Assembly: GCA_963579625.1 (NCBI GenBank) | Contig: CAUZHN010000003.1 | Coordinates: 4,949 to 68,948, forward strand | Source: JAAXGI01 sp963579625 | GTDB lineage: Bacteria > Gemmatimonadota > Gemmatimonadetes > Longimicrobiales > Gaopeijiaceae | Direction of reading: 5' to 3' | DNA length: 64,000 nucleotides | Shown here: positions 42,700 through 52,209 of the stretch, one piece after another | Position numbering within the stretch: the stretch's first letter is position 1 | Layout of the letters: every line of letters begins with the position of its first letter | The notes under the pieces: model-generated | What the model saw: the letters and a program-made list of their open reading frames with translations, nothing else | Told to the model about the DNA's origin: nothing | The model's database searches: none | Made by a program: the position numbers and the translations under genes

Positions 42700-44029
42700 A
42701 ACAGACCTTCAGCAGGTCGTTCGTCTCGCTCTTCCAGTGGCAGCCGTACAGATGGGACTGATGGCCATGGGCCTTGTCGACACGATGATGGTCGGCCGGG
42801 TTTCTGCCCCCGACCTTGCTGCTGTTGCCCTCGGGAACCTCTTCTTCTTTGCCACCGGTATCTTTGGTGTGGGGGTTCTTCTGTCCCTGGACCCTGTCGT
42901 AGCTCAAGCAGTGGGTGCAGGAGATAAGGAGGGGGTCGCCCGCGGGGTACAGAGGGGACTCATCCTCTCGCTTTTCCTTGCCGCTCTAACCTCTCTTGCT
43001 CTCCTTCCGGCGGCGGTCGTGTTCCGAGCCGCGGGGCAGCCCACAGAGGTTATCCCGATCGCTGTCGGGTATGCTCTAGCCTCGATCCCCGGCACGCTTC
43101 CGTTCTTCTTGTTCGTCGTCTTCCGACAATCACTCCAAGCGATAGGTCGAGTTGCTCCAATCCTTTGGACCACCCTGGCGGCGAATGTCGTGAACTTCGC
43201 ACTTAACTGGGTCCTGATCTGGGGAAATCTCGGTGTGCCCCGCCTTGGTGCTGTGGGGTCCTCTTGGGCCACTTCTATCTCGCGGTGGTTTCTGGCGGCT
43301 GCAGTGCTCGTCGTCGCCTGGCCGCTGCTCCGACCGGTGTTACGACCGTGGAGGAGTGGAGTGAGCCGACTTCGCCCACTCGCCCGTATGCTCCTTCTCG
43401 GTGTTCCAATCGGACTCCAGTTACAGCTGGAGTGGGGTGCATTTGCCGTTATTGGACTCCTGATGGGGCTTCTTGGTACAGAGGAGATGGCCGGGCATCT
43501 AATTGCACTCAACCTGGCCTCTTTTGCGTTCATGGTTCCCCTGGGAATTGGGGCTGCGGCTTCCGTTCGCATCGGCCAGGAGGTAGGTCGCGGCGATCCA
43601 GGGAGTGCCCGCAGAGCCGCCGGGGGAGCGCTGGCTATCGGGCTGGCGTTCATGCTCTGCACAGCCTTCCTGTTCCTAGCCTTCCCGACTGCCCTCGGGC
43701 GTACGTTCAGCGACGACCTGGCTGTGGTCGGGGTTGTTACCCTCCTTCTCCCGATCGCGGGGGTGTTTCAAGTCTTCGATGGTCTGCAGGCGGTTGCTGG
43801 AGGCGTGCTTCGAGGGATTGGGGACACCCGCGCGCCAATGTGGGCCAATGTCTTGGGATTTTGGGTCCTGGGATTGCCACTGTCTCTATTGCTTGGTTTC
43901 CGCTTCGGTCTCGGCCCTAGAGGGCTCTGGTGGGGTCTGGCCGCAGGGCTAGCTGCTGTTTCAGTCCTCCTTCTCATGCGAGTTCGAGTCCACCTGGGAG
44001 GGGATCTGCGTCGCTTGACGATCGAGTAA
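42590..44029 (+). CDS. MATE-family multidrug/cation efflux transporter
   Basis: 12-helix inner-membrane antiporter that expels drugs using H+ or Na+. 479 residues from GTG 42590; a shorter start within the DUF2203 overlap is possible. First-half signatures are ALPVAAVQMGLMAMGLVDTMMVGRV and, later, LFFFATGIFGVGVLLSLDP. Second-half ones are GVPIGLQLQLEWGAFAVIGLL and VFQVFDGLQAVAGGVLRGIG. Both MATE repeats are present and uninterrupted. Substrate unknown. It converges with murB. Confidence 0.88.
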   Translation: MSVRLRTGTKLTEDTPVDGHSQTIWLKRWAGRFHPTKTDLQQVVRLALPVAAVQMGLMAMGLVDTMMVGRVSAPDLAAVALGNLFFFATGIFGVGVLLSLDPVVAQAVGAGDKEGVARGVQRGLILSLFLAALTSLALLPAAVVFRAAGQPTEVIPIAVGYALASIPGTLPFFLFVVFRQSLQAIGRVAPILWTTLAANVVNFALNWVLIWGNLGVPRLGAVGSSWATSISRWFLAAAVLVVAWPLLRPVLRPWRSGVSRLRPLARMLLLGVPIGLQLQLEWGAFAVIGLLMGLLGTEEMAGHLIALNLASFAFMVPLGIGAAASVRIGQEVGRGDPGSARRAAGGALAIGLAFMLCTAFLFLAFPTALGRTFSDDLAVVGVVTLLLPIAGVFQVFDGLQAVAGGVLRGIGDTRAPMWANVLGFWVLGLPLSLLLGFRFGLGPRGLWWGLAAGLAAVSVLLLMRVRVHLGGDLRRLTIE

Positions 44030-44046
44030 GGGAGGCGTCCGCCGCG

Positions 44047-45045
44047 TCAGGGTTCCCCAAAATCTCCGACAAAGGTGATCTCAGGAACGAGCTCGTGGCC
44101 GGTCTCTCTTCTTACGGTATCTCTCGCGAGATCGATTAGGTGACACACCTCACGGGCAGTCGCACCCCCGAGATTCACGATGATGTTGGCGTGTTTGTGG
44201 AAGATCCCGGCACGACCTTCCACGTGTCCCTTTAGCCCGCACTCGTCGATGAGGCGACCTGCCCCAGTCCCTTCGACCTTCTGGAATACGGAGCCCACGC
44301 AAGGATAGAGCGAGAGGTCCGGGTGTCGTTCGGCCCGCCATGAGAGATTTTCTCGCATTACCCGTCGCAATTCCTCCTCCGGAGTGGGTTCGAGCCGGAA
44401 GGTTGCGGATAGGACGACGTCATCCCGGTGGTGGAGGATGGACTGGTCATACCCGAATTCAAAGTAGTCCACCCCCACGGTCCTGAGTTCTCCCTCTTCG
44501 GTGAAAAGCTCTGCCGAGTCTAGGATTTCTTCGATGAAGACAGTGCGCTCTCGATCCGGAGCAGGGGAGAGGAAGTGTAGGTTTTGCCATAGGGCTCCTC
44601 CCACCGTGCTTGGGATTCCTACGAAGTGATGCAGGCCGCCAAGTCCCCGAGATACTGTTACTTGGATCAGATGATGAAAGGTTTGAACCCCTGCACCAGC
44701 CTCAACCCGAACCTCATCAACGAAGCGAACGTCCGAAATGCAGCAGTGAACAACGAGACCTCGGAATCCTTCGTCTGCGACCAGGATGTTAGCCCCCCGC
44801 CCGAGAAGGAAGTACGGGATCCCGTAGTGGCGCGCAGTCGAGATGGCGGCAGCAAGTTGTACGGGGCTGTGGGCGCGAACGAACAGGTCGGCGGGCCCAC
44901 CGATCTGAAATGTGGTGAATGGTGCAAGGGGTATGTCACGCTCAAGCGTGGCCCCCTCGAGTCGGTCGCGAAGCGCCGAAATAGGATAGCTTCCGACGGT
45001 TCTCGCGTGGCGAGGGGGAAGAGGGTCGGTAGGTTGAGCGGTCAT
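44047..45045 (-). CDS. murB: UDP-N-acetylenolpyruvoylglucosamine reductase
   Basis: FAD enzyme that reduces the enolpyruvyl group to give UDP-MurNAc for peptidoglycan. 332 residues. TTFQIGGPADLFVRAHSP, LLGRGANILVADEGFRGLVV and GIPSTVGGALWQN are FAD-domain signatures. CVGSVFQK holds the catalytic Ser, and GLKGHVEGRAGIFHKHANII belongs to the substrate domain; a Glu near the C-terminus (VPEITFVG) is conserved. It lies alone on the minus strand between MATE and the DCC protein. The N-terminus is about 30 residues longer than usual. Confidence 0.93.
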   Translation of the reverse strand: MTAQPTDPLPPRHARTVGSYPISALRDRLEGATLERDIPLAPFTTFQIGGPADLFVRAHSPVQLAAAISTARHYGIPYFLLGRGANILVADEGFRGLVVHCCISDVRFVDEVRVEAGAGVQTFHHLIQVTVSRGLGGLHHFVGIPSTVGGALWQNLHFLSPAPDRERTVFIEEILDSAELFTEEGELRTVGVDYFEFGYDQSILHHRDDVVLSATFRLEPTPEEELRRVMRENLSWRAERHPDLSLYPCVGSVFQKVEGTGAGRLIDECGLKGHVEGRAGIFHKHANIIVNLGGATAREVCHLIDLARDTVRRETGHELVPEITFVGDFGEP

Positions 45046-45162
45046 CGGGGACTCCCGGGCTGTTTATACGAAACCCAAGGTACCCCGTAGAATCCTCGGG
45101 GTACAATCGGGGAGCGAGTCGCTTCCCCACTTGGTGCTCCTGCATAAGGAAGAGTAGAGCTC

Positions 45163-45600
45163 GTGAGTCAGTATCACCGATCCCAGTCATACGTTCTCAT
45201 TTTTGACGGCAAGTGTGACATGTGCCGCAGGTCGGTCGACTGGATTAGCCGGAGGGATGGCCAGGGGGTGATCGAGGCGCTGCCCTACCAAGATCCTTCG
45301 GTGGCGGAGCGATTCCCTGAAATCCCGCACCGAGCGTTCGAGCGAGCTATTCAGTTCGTGCGGCCGGAGGGTGCTTTGCTGGAAGGGGCTCGGGCGGTTG
45401 AGGAGGTCCTCCGCGTGATTCCGCACACGCGCTGGATGGCCCCCTTCTTCTGCGTTCCGGGTGTGCGGTGGCTGGCCCAGAGGATCTATCGGATCGTGGC
45501 GCGAAATCGGCGACGCTTCGGATGTGGCGATCACTGTAGCTCACCAACCCGCAGGTCGACAGCGGGCGACGGGCCAGCGGGGAGTAGCGTCATCCCCTGA
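45163..45600 (+). CDS. DCC (DUF393) thiol-disulfide-like protein
   Basis: 145 residues from GTG 45163. The family motif is FDGKCDMCRRSVDWISRRD, the DGxCxxC thiol pair of the DCC/DUF393 family. A membrane-like segment follows (FFCVPGVRWLAQRIYRIVA), then a final Cys-His patch (FGCGDHC). It may have a thioredoxin-like redox role, but the partner is unknown. It is divergent from murB, with 117 bp between them. Confidence 0.82.
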   Translation: MSQYHRSQSYVLIFDGKCDMCRRSVDWISRRDGQGVIEALPYQDPSVAERFPEIPHRAFERAIQFVRPEGALLEGARAVEEVLRVIPHTRWMAPFFCVPGVRWLAQRIYRIVARNRRRFGCGDHCSSPTRRSTAGDGPAGSSVIP

Positions 45601-45729
45601 GTTTATATCGCTGCGAGATTGACACTCCAGAACGTGCCAGCGAAATTGCACGGCTAGGCCTGTACGGGTTGAGAATCAGGCCGGTGGCTCATTCGAACCC
45701 CTTTCGTTAGCACCCTAAATACGGACGCC

Positions 45730-47409
45730 ATGTTCAAGTCTCTTCGATCGCGGATCATCGTGATTATCCTCATGGTCATGGGGTGTGGGGTCTACCTCTA
45801 TCAGAACCAGACTGCGTCGGGAACTCCGGTCAAGCTGGGGCTTGATCTACAAGGAGGGATGTACCTCGCGCTCGAAGTGGACGATCCCGAGGGGACGATG
45901 CCAATTGACGCTCGTGCCGATGCGATCCAGCGGGCCGAACGGGTCATTCGGAATCGGGTGGATGAACTGGGAGTGGAGGAGCCGCTGATCCAAATCGTCG
46001 GTCAAGATCGACTGATCGTCGAGCTGGCGGGTGTCGATGATAATGAACGCGCGAAGGAAATCGTGGGTCAAACTGCCCTTCTGGAGTGGAAACTCGTTCG
46101 ATCCACCTCCGAAATGAACGCGGCCCTCCCGCGGATTGACCAGGTGCTGGTCACGACGCTGGGCGAGGATTCGATTCTTGCTCTCGGCAGGCAGTTTGAG
46201 ACTGAGCTCCCTGCGGAATCAGTAGAAGCCTTGCTGTTCGGCGGGGCAGATCAAGAGATCCAGGAGGACTCTACGGGGACGGACGCAAGCGGTCAGGAGT
46301 CAGAGCCTGATTCGGCGGGTCAGGAGGAACAACCCGACCCGGCCGATGAGGAACTGCAGTATCGCCCCTTCACCGCCCTCCTCCTTGAGAGTGGCGTTTC
46401 GGGTGAGTATATGGTGGCTACGGAAGATGTCGAGCTTATGCAGATGTTTCTCGAAATGCCCGAGGTCCGGGCAGTCACTCCGAGGGATCTCTCGCTTCAG
46501 TGGGGATGGGTGCCCGTGGCTTCCGGTGCGCGGACGTTCCAACAGCTGTACGTGCTAGAGGACGAGGCGTTCTTGACCGGGGATATGCTGGAAGATGCGA
46601 GTGCGATGAGGGACCAGCAGTTCAACCAGGCAGTGGTACAGTTCGAACTTTCGCGTGTTGGGGGGCGTCGCTTTTCGGACCTGACGGGGCGAAGTATTGG
46701 GGAGCGGATCGCGATCGTACTCGATCGCGAGGTTGTTAGCGCCCCAGTCGTCCAAGCTCGTATCGGTGCACGGGGTCAGATCGAACTCGGTGGGTCCTCG
46801 ATGGAAGAGGCCAATGATTTAGCGCTGGTGCTCCGCGCCGGGGCCTTGCCAGCTCCGCTCCGCATCATCGAAGAACGAACCGTGGGGGCGTCGCTGGGTC
46901 AGGATTCCATCGAGCAAGGGATGATGGCGGGGATCATTGGCCTGCTGCTAGTAGTGGCCATCATGATCGTGTATTATCGCGTGTCCGGCCTCCTAGCCGT
47001 CATGGCCCTATCCGTCTACGTCGTACTCGTGCTAGGCGGTTTGGCTGCACTGAACGCCACACTAACCCTCCCTGGTATCGCAGGGCTCATCCTCTCGATC
47101 GGGATGGCTGTAGATGCCAATGTGCTCATCTTCGAAAGGATCCGTGAGGAACTGGCGGAGGGTAGAGCGGTCAGGACGGCGGTGGACGAGGGGTTTGCCA
47201 ATGCACTATCAGCGATTGTCGATGCGAACATCACTACACTCATCACCGCGCTCATTCTGTTCCAGTTCGGAACCGGCCCGGTCCGAGGGTTTGCCGTGAC
47301 GCTCTCCATCGGGATTGTTGCTTCCTTCTTCACGGCACTGTACGTAACCCGCACGCTTTTCCTGGTCTATATCCGGGGGAAGACGGTCGCCGACACGGTT
47401 AGCATCTGA
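45730..47409 (+). CDS. secD: Protein translocase subunit SecD
   Basis: RND-type subunit that pulls translocated proteins out of SecYEG using the proton gradient. 559 residues. TM1 is near residues 8-25, then GLDLQGGMYLALEVD and RNRVDELGVEEPLIQIVG of the P1 domain. The membrane half has LPAPLRIIEERTVGASLGQD and IGMAVDANVLIFERIREELAEGR. An acidic, low-complexity insert (about 175-215, rich in Asp, Glu, Gln, Ser) is unusual. secF follows after 12 bp. No yajC is upstream; the 129-bp leader starts after the DCC gene. Confidence 0.96.
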   Translation: MFKSLRSRIIVIILMVMGCGVYLYQNQTASGTPVKLGLDLQGGMYLALEVDDPEGTMPIDARADAIQRAERVIRNRVDELGVEEPLIQIVGQDRLIVELAGVDDNERAKEIVGQTALLEWKLVRSTSEMNAALPRIDQVLVTTLGEDSILALGRQFETELPAESVEALLFGGADQEIQEDSTGTDASGQESEPDSAGQEEQPDPADEELQYRPFTALLLESGVSGEYMVATEDVELMQMFLEMPEVRAVTPRDLSLQWGWVPVASGARTFQQLYVLEDEAFLTGDMLEDASAMRDQQFNQAVVQFELSRVGGRRFSDLTGRSIGERIAIVLDREVVSAPVVQARIGARGQIELGGSSMEEANDLALVLRAGALPAPLRIIEERTVGASLGQDSIEQGMMAGIIGLLLVVAIMIVYYRVSGLLAVMALSVYVVLVLGGLAALNATLTLPGIAGLILSIGMAVDANVLIFERIREELAEGRAVRTAVDEGFANALSAIVDANITTLITALILFQFGTGPVRGFAVTLSIGIVASFFTALYVTRTLFLVYIRGKTVADTVSI

Positions 47410-47421
47410 GGTCAGAGAACT

Positions 47422-48402
47422 ATGCAGGTTTGGGTGTTTCGGAATGCACGCTTTGAGTTTCTGCAGTGGCGTAGGAAGGCTTATGTGGTATCGGTGGCGT
47501 TACTGCTCCTCGGTATTGCCGCAATGGTATTTAACGTGGTCTCCCTTGGTAATTGGCAGAACTACGGCGTTGATTTCACGGGTGGGACACGGATTGTCAT
47601 TAGGGTAGGGGAAGGGACAACCGTGGCCGATCTCCGTGAGGCCCTCGGTGGGGCCGAGGCACCTCCGATCAGCCAATTCGGTGCCGAGAACGAGTTCACT
47701 ATTCGGGTACCCCTGGTCGCGGGGGAGGAGCCAGAAGAGTCAGCGAACCAATTGTCAGCGACCTTGTCTGCTAGTTCTACGGTGGGTGAGTTCGAAATAA
47801 GGGAGCGGGAGTTCGTAGGACCCACGATCGGGGGAGAGCTGCAGCGGCAGGCGGTTCTGGCAATGGTGGTCTCGTTTCTGGCTACCCTCCTCTATCTGGC
47901 CGTCCGATTCGAGTTCCGGTTTGGACTCGCATCGGTTATTGCTACGATACACGACATTCTGTTGACGCTGGGCTTTCTTGCGCTCTTCAGGATCGAGATC
48001 TCTCTTCCGACCGTGGCAGCGATTCTGACCGTGATCGGCTACTCTCTGAACGATACCATCGTGGTCTTCGACCGAATCCGAGAGAACCTCAACAAGAAGG
48101 GCGGGCGGAGAGAAGATTCTGAAGCACTCACCAACCGATCCATCAACGAGGTCTTGCCCAGAACCGTGATAACGTCGGGCACGACGCTTGTCGTGCTCCT
48201 CGCGCTACTGATCCTCGGGGGGGCCGTGATCAGCGACTTCACGGTCGTCTTGATTCTTGGGGTAGTCATAGGCACCTATTCTTCCATCTTCGTTGCCTCT
48301 CCCGCCCTTCTAGAGATTCAGACTCGCTGGGGAACCAAAGATGAGGCCCGGAGGAAGAAGGACCGAAGGAAGGACCGTGGGAAGGAAGCGATTCCGGTCT
48401 GA
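47422..48402 (+). CDS. secF: Protein translocase subunit SecF
   Basis: Partner of SecD in the SecDF membrane complex. 326 residues. A TM helix near residues 20-42 is followed by NYGVDFTGGTRIVIRVGEG, which contains the SecF motif. FEIREREFVGPTIGGELQRQ comes before a five-helix block with IGYSLNDTIVVFDRIREN and RTVITSGTTLVVLLALL. The C-terminus is strongly basic (RRKKDRRKDRGKE). A hairpin terminator lies 35 bp downstream. Confidence 0.96.
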   Translation: MQVWVFRNARFEFLQWRRKAYVVSVALLLLGIAAMVFNVVSLGNWQNYGVDFTGGTRIVIRVGEGTTVADLREALGGAEAPPISQFGAENEFTIRVPLVAGEEPEESANQLSATLSASSTVGEFEIREREFVGPTIGGELQRQAVLAMVVSFLATLLYLAVRFEFRFGLASVIATIHDILLTLGFLALFRIEISLPTVAAILTVIGYSLNDTIVVFDRIRENLNKKGGRREDSEALTNRSINEVLPRTVITSGTTLVVLLALLILGGAVISDFTVVLILGVVIGTYSSIFVASPALLEIQTRWGTKDEARRKKDRRKDRGKEAIPV

Positions 48403-48436
48403 ATCTACGATATTTTTGGTGGTGGCAATGCGGTAC

Positions 48437-48472
48437 AGGGGCCATGGGGAAGACCCCACGGTCCCCTTTCTT
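48437..48472 (+). terminator. Rho-independent-type terminator after secF
   Basis: GGGGCCATGGGG (48437-48448) pairs with CCCC-A-C-GG-T-CCCC (48453-48465) around an AAGA loop with one mismatch and a bulge, followed by TTTCTTTA. It separates the secDF unit from tatD. Confidence 0.7.
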
Positions 48473-48525
48473 TATCTGTGATTTCAGTGGTGCACCGGTA
48501 GGTGCCATCGTTTTTGAGTTGCCGA

Positions 48526-49311
48526 ATGTTGATTGACACGCACTGCCATCTTACCCATGAGGAATTCCGGGAGGACCTTCCCGACGTTCTCGATCGAGCG
48601 CGCCGTGCAGGGGTGGGGGCCATCATCGCGGTTGCCTCTGACCTCGACGATGCGCGGGTCGTACGGAAACTCTGGACAGGCAGGGGGGATCCTGAACCGG
48701 AGGAGCCGGTGATCTGGGGGACCGCTGGGGTCCATCCACACGAGGCAGCAGCAGCTCCATCCGGGCTTCGAGAGGCTCTGATCCAGGCCGTGGAGTCAGA
48801 TTCCCGAGTCGTGGCGCTCGGAGAGTGCGGCTTGGACTATCACTACGATTTATCTCCGCGTGGAGTCCAGCGGCGGGTACTCGACGCTCATATCGAGACA
48901 GCGCATGAAACCGGACATCCACTTGTCGTCCATTGCCGGGAGGCCGAGGAGGATATGAAGGTTGCGCTTCGTGAAGCTGCAGGTGTTGGGGTCCGGGGGG
49001 TTCTCCACTGCTTTCCTGGAGATCCTGATCTTCTCGACGCTGCGCTTGAGGGGGGATGGCTGGTCTCCTTCACGGGCATCGTTACCTTTGCCTCTTTCCG
49101 GGGTGCGGAGGCGGTCCGCAGGGTTCCCGGGGATCGGTACATGCTCGAGACGGATGGTCCCTACATGGCCCCCGTACCACTTCGCGGACGCCGAAATGAG
49201 CCGGCCCTGGTTCCCCATATTCGGGATCGGGTGGCAGAGCTGAGAGGGGAGAGTGGGCCTGCAGTCGAACGAGACACGACGGACACCGCACGCTGTTTCT
49301 TTGGGCTTTAG
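48526..49311 (+). CDS. TatD-family DNase/metal-dependent hydrolase
   Basis: 261 residues. LIDTHCHLTHEEF gives the first metal ligands. AVASDLDDARVV, GTAGVHPHEA, ALGECGLDYHYDLSPR and HCREAEEDM follow. The C-terminal MLETDGPYMAPVP contains the conserved Asp. I chose ATG 48526; GTG 48502 would add 8 residues. TatD-type enzymes act as 3'-5' DNases in repair, although the exact paralog cannot be named. It precedes mutL by 20 bp. Confidence 0.9.
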   Translation: MLIDTHCHLTHEEFREDLPDVLDRARRAGVGAIIAVASDLDDARVVRKLWTGRGDPEPEEPVIWGTAGVHPHEAAAAPSGLREALIQAVESDSRVVALGECGLDYHYDLSPRGVQRRVLDAHIETAHETGHPLVVHCREAEEDMKVALREAAGVGVRGVLHCFPGDPDLLDAALEGGWLVSFTGIVTFASFRGAEAVRRVPGDRYMLETDGPYMAPVPLRGRRNEPALVPHIRDRVAELRGESGPAVERDTTDTARCFFGL

Positions 49312-49331
49312 TGAGCTGCTAGACTAGGCGT

Positions 49332-51158
49332 ATGACACGGACCATTCACATCCTGCCGGATAGGGTGGCAAACCAGATCGCCGCTGGAGAGGTCGTCGAA
49401 CGACCAGCCTCCGTTGTGAAGGAGTTGATCGAGAACGCGCTGGATGCTGGGGCAAGGAGGATTGATGTCCGGCTGCGACGGGGTGGGAAACGTCTTGTTC
49501 GAGTGGCTGACGATGGGTTTGGGATGGGGCGAGAGGACGCGATCCTTTCCCTCGACAGGCACGCGACCTCAAAAATTCGTGAAGCGGAGGATCTTCAGGC
49601 GGTTCTCTCCCTCGGTTTCCGGGGGGAGGCTCTGCCTTCCATCGCTTCCGTCTCACGCTTGACCCTGGAGACCAGGAGAACCGACGAGAGTGTCGGAACT
49701 CGAATTCGGGTGCGGGGAGGCACCATCACCGCGGTGGAAGATGTGACCCGAATCCAAGGCACTACTGTTTCCGTTGAAAGCCTCTTCTTCAATGCTCCGG
49801 TTCGCGGAACCTTCCTCAAGTCACCGTCCGCGGAGACTCGCGCCGTGCATGAAACGATCTCGCCTTTGGCTCTGGCGCACCCCAGCGTCGCGTTCTCACT
49901 GACTTCTGATGATCGGCTGCTTGTGGAACTTCCTGAGGCTTCGGACGTGGTTGAGCGAATCGCGGGACTCTGGGGAGATAAGGTGGCGAGGCAGCTCGTC
50001 TCTTTTGAGGTAGAGAGCGAAGGGGCCCGGCTTCGCGGGCTGATTCAGCGCCCTGACGCTACCCGGGCTGGTTTCCGACGAGCGTGCCTTTTCGTCGGGG
50101 ATCGACCCTTCCGGGACCGGGCTCTCGTGAGGGCGGTGGATCGAGGGTACCGAACCACCATTCCTGAGGGAAACCGGCCCTGGCTCTTCCTGTTCATCGA
50201 GTCCCCTGCAGGAAGCGTAGACGTAAACGTGCACCCCACGAAGGCGGAAGTCCGGTTCCAGCATCTGGGAACGGTGGAGGATTTAGTTGAGCGGGGGGTG
50301 AGGACGGCACTCGAGACTGAGGCGAGTTCCGCGACGCTTGACCGGAGTCCACGAAGACCGGTGCTAAGTGTCAGAGAGTCAGGACCTGTGTTCCCGGGGC
50401 TGAGCGGATCCGAGGAGACGGGCGAAACATCAGTTGGGAGTCGGCCGGCAGCCTCCGTGTTGCCCGATGCACAGATGGCTCTGTTCCTCGCTGGGATCGG
50501 TACCGAGGCGTTGTATGTCGAGGCTGAGTCAGAGGGCTCCGGAGACAGTGAGCCAGAGACTCGCCAGCTTCTCACAGAGGACGCTGGGCGTCCTCGACTC
50601 TGGCAGGTGCACCGCTCCTGGATACTAGCTGAAGTCCGAAACGGACTCCTCCTTATCGATCAGCATGCTGCTCATGAAAGGGTGCTCTTCGAACGGATCA
50701 TGAGTCGCTTTGATGATCGCACCGAAGCGAGCCAGCGGCTCCTTTTTCCTCTTACAATCCGCCTGACCGGACCTGAATACACCATCGTGGAGGATCTTGT
50801 CGGACTGCTTAGCACGACCGGATTTGAGGTTGAGGGTTTTGGCGGCGATACGGTAATCGTGCATGGCATACCTTCTCTGCATCCCCATTTCGATGCGGAG
50901 CGGTGTCTCCGCGAGATGATTGAGGAACTGGCTCACGGTTCCGCACTCATGCGCTCTGCGCGAACCCAGTTCGAGCGCGTGGCGATGAGCTTCGCCTGTA
51001 AGGCGGCAATCAAGGCGGGACAGGCATTAGACGAACGAGAGATTGAAGAGTTGTTCGATCAGTTGTTCGCCACGGAGTTACCCTACCATGATGTTCATGG
51101 CCGCCCCACCACCGTGCGATTGTCGCGGACCGAACTAGAGAGGAAGTTCGGGCGGTGA
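49332..51158 (+). CDS. mutL: DNA mismatch repair protein MutL
   Basis: 608-residue GHKL ATPase. N-terminal ATP motifs are QIAAGEVVERPASVVKELIE, NALDAGARRIDV, DDGFGMGREDAILSLDRHAT and LGFRGEALPSIASVS. The C-terminal dimer domain has the endonuclease motif DQHAAHERVLFE and FACKAAIKAGQALD. The usual CPHGRP zinc motif is changed to DVHGRPTTV, with no cysteine. The end overlaps miaA by 4 bp (GTGA). It should work with MutS, which is not in the window. Confidence 0.95.
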   Translation: MTRTIHILPDRVANQIAAGEVVERPASVVKELIENALDAGARRIDVRLRRGGKRLVRVADDGFGMGREDAILSLDRHATSKIREAEDLQAVLSLGFRGEALPSIASVSRLTLETRRTDESVGTRIRVRGGTITAVEDVTRIQGTTVSVESLFFNAPVRGTFLKSPSAETRAVHETISPLALAHPSVAFSLTSDDRLLVELPEASDVVERIAGLWGDKVARQLVSFEVESEGARLRGLIQRPDATRAGFRRACLFVGDRPFRDRALVRAVDRGYRTTIPEGNRPWLFLFIESPAGSVDVNVHPTKAEVRFQHLGTVEDLVERGVRTALETEASSATLDRSPRRPVLSVRESGPVFPGLSGSEETGETSVGSRPAASVLPDAQMALFLAGIGTEALYVEAESEGSGDSEPETRQLLTEDAGRPRLWQVHRSWILAEVRNGLLLIDQHAAHERVLFERIMSRFDDRTEASQRLLFPLTIRLTGPEYTIVEDLVGLLSTTGFEVEGFGGDTVIVHGIPSLHPHFDAERCLREMIEELAHGSALMRSARTQFERVAMSFACKAAIKAGQALDEREIEELFDQLFATELPYHDVHGRPTTVRLSRTELERKFGR

Positions 51159-52096
51159 CATTTCCCGCCTTGGTGGGGGCCACCGCCGTGGGCAAGACGG
51201 CACTCTCCCTAGAGGTTGCCCAACAGCTTGATGCCGAGCTTATCTCGATGGACTCGAGGCAGGTCTATCGGAGAATGGATGTCGGAACGGCAAAGGTTGA
51301 TCGGGAGTCTCGCGCACTGGTTCCTCATCATGGTTTGGATCTTGTTGATCCGAGCGAGTCGTACTCCGCGGTTCGCTTTGCTCGTGAGGCCCGAGTTTGG
51401 GTTCACGAAATTGAGGGCCGCGGCCGTCTTCCGATTGTAGTGGGCGGGAGCGGGTTCTTCCTCCGGACCCTCATAGATCCTGTCTTCCAGGAACCAGCTG
51501 TGAGCGAGGATCGCCGCAGCCGCCTGAGGAGATGGCTTTCTGGCTGCCAGAGGGAGGAGTTGGCGCGGTGGGTCCGAACCCTCGATCCGGCCCGTGCGCT
51601 GTTGGCTGAGGCGGGGGGCCCTCATCGACTGTCTCGGAGCATCGAGGTTCCCTTGCTCACTGGGAGGTCTCTCTCCTGGTGGCATCGGGAAGGCCCTCTT
51701 GAGGCGAAGCCACTCGACATCAGGGTCGTCCTCGTCGAGCTGCCACGGACAGAGCTTTACGGGCGGATTGACAAGAGGACGATCCGGATGTTCGAGGACG
51801 GGCTCTTGGAAGAAGCACGGCAGCTTCTAGAGGCGGGATACACGGTCGATGATCCAGGGATGACTGGGACAGGCTATCGCGAAGCCGTGTCGGTAGTTCT
51901 CGGGGAGCTTGACCTTGCCGACGCACTGGACAGGGTCCAGAAGGCGACCCGAGGGTATGCGCGCCGGCAGCTCACGTGGTTTCGAAACCAGATTCCCGAG
52001 CCTGCGTTCCGGGTGGATGCATCGATACCGCTGTCAGACCAGACGGAGCAAGTCGTTCGGTGGTGGGAGGGGACCGGAGAGCACGTCCGGGGGTAG
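51155..52096 (+). CDS. miaA: tRNA dimethylallyltransferase
   Basis: Adds dimethylallyl to A37 of tRNAs reading U-starting codons, including the tRNA-Ser(UGA) of this window. 313 residues. The P-loop is GATAVGKTALSLEVAQ; ISMDSRQVYRRMDVGTAK and VGGSGFFLRTLIDP are hallmark motifs. The C-terminal GTGYREAV and RQLTWFRNQ are typical. GTG 51155 overlaps the mutL stop. A 113-bp gap to bshA follows. Confidence 0.95.
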   Translation: MTFPALVGATAVGKTALSLEVAQQLDAELISMDSRQVYRRMDVGTAKVDRESRALVPHHGLDLVDPSESYSAVRFAREARVWVHEIEGRGRLPIVVGGSGFFLRTLIDPVFQEPAVSEDRRSRLRRWLSGCQREELARWVRTLDPARALLAEAGGPHRLSRSIEVPLLTGRSLSWWHREGPLEAKPLDIRVVLVELPRTELYGRIDKRTIRMFEDGLLEEARQLLEAGYTVDDPGMTGTGYREAVSVVLGELDLADALDRVQKATRGYARRQLTWFRNQIPEPAFRVDASIPLSDQTEQVVRWWEGTGEHVRG

Positions 52097-52209
52097 GGAG
52101 GGCCGCGAGAACGGCCAACTCGGGCGGAGGGCGGCAACGGTTCGGGGAGGGACTCCGTTCCACCCCATCGCGAGCGTGCCGATCCCCTTATCCAGGAGCT
52201 GTTAACCAC

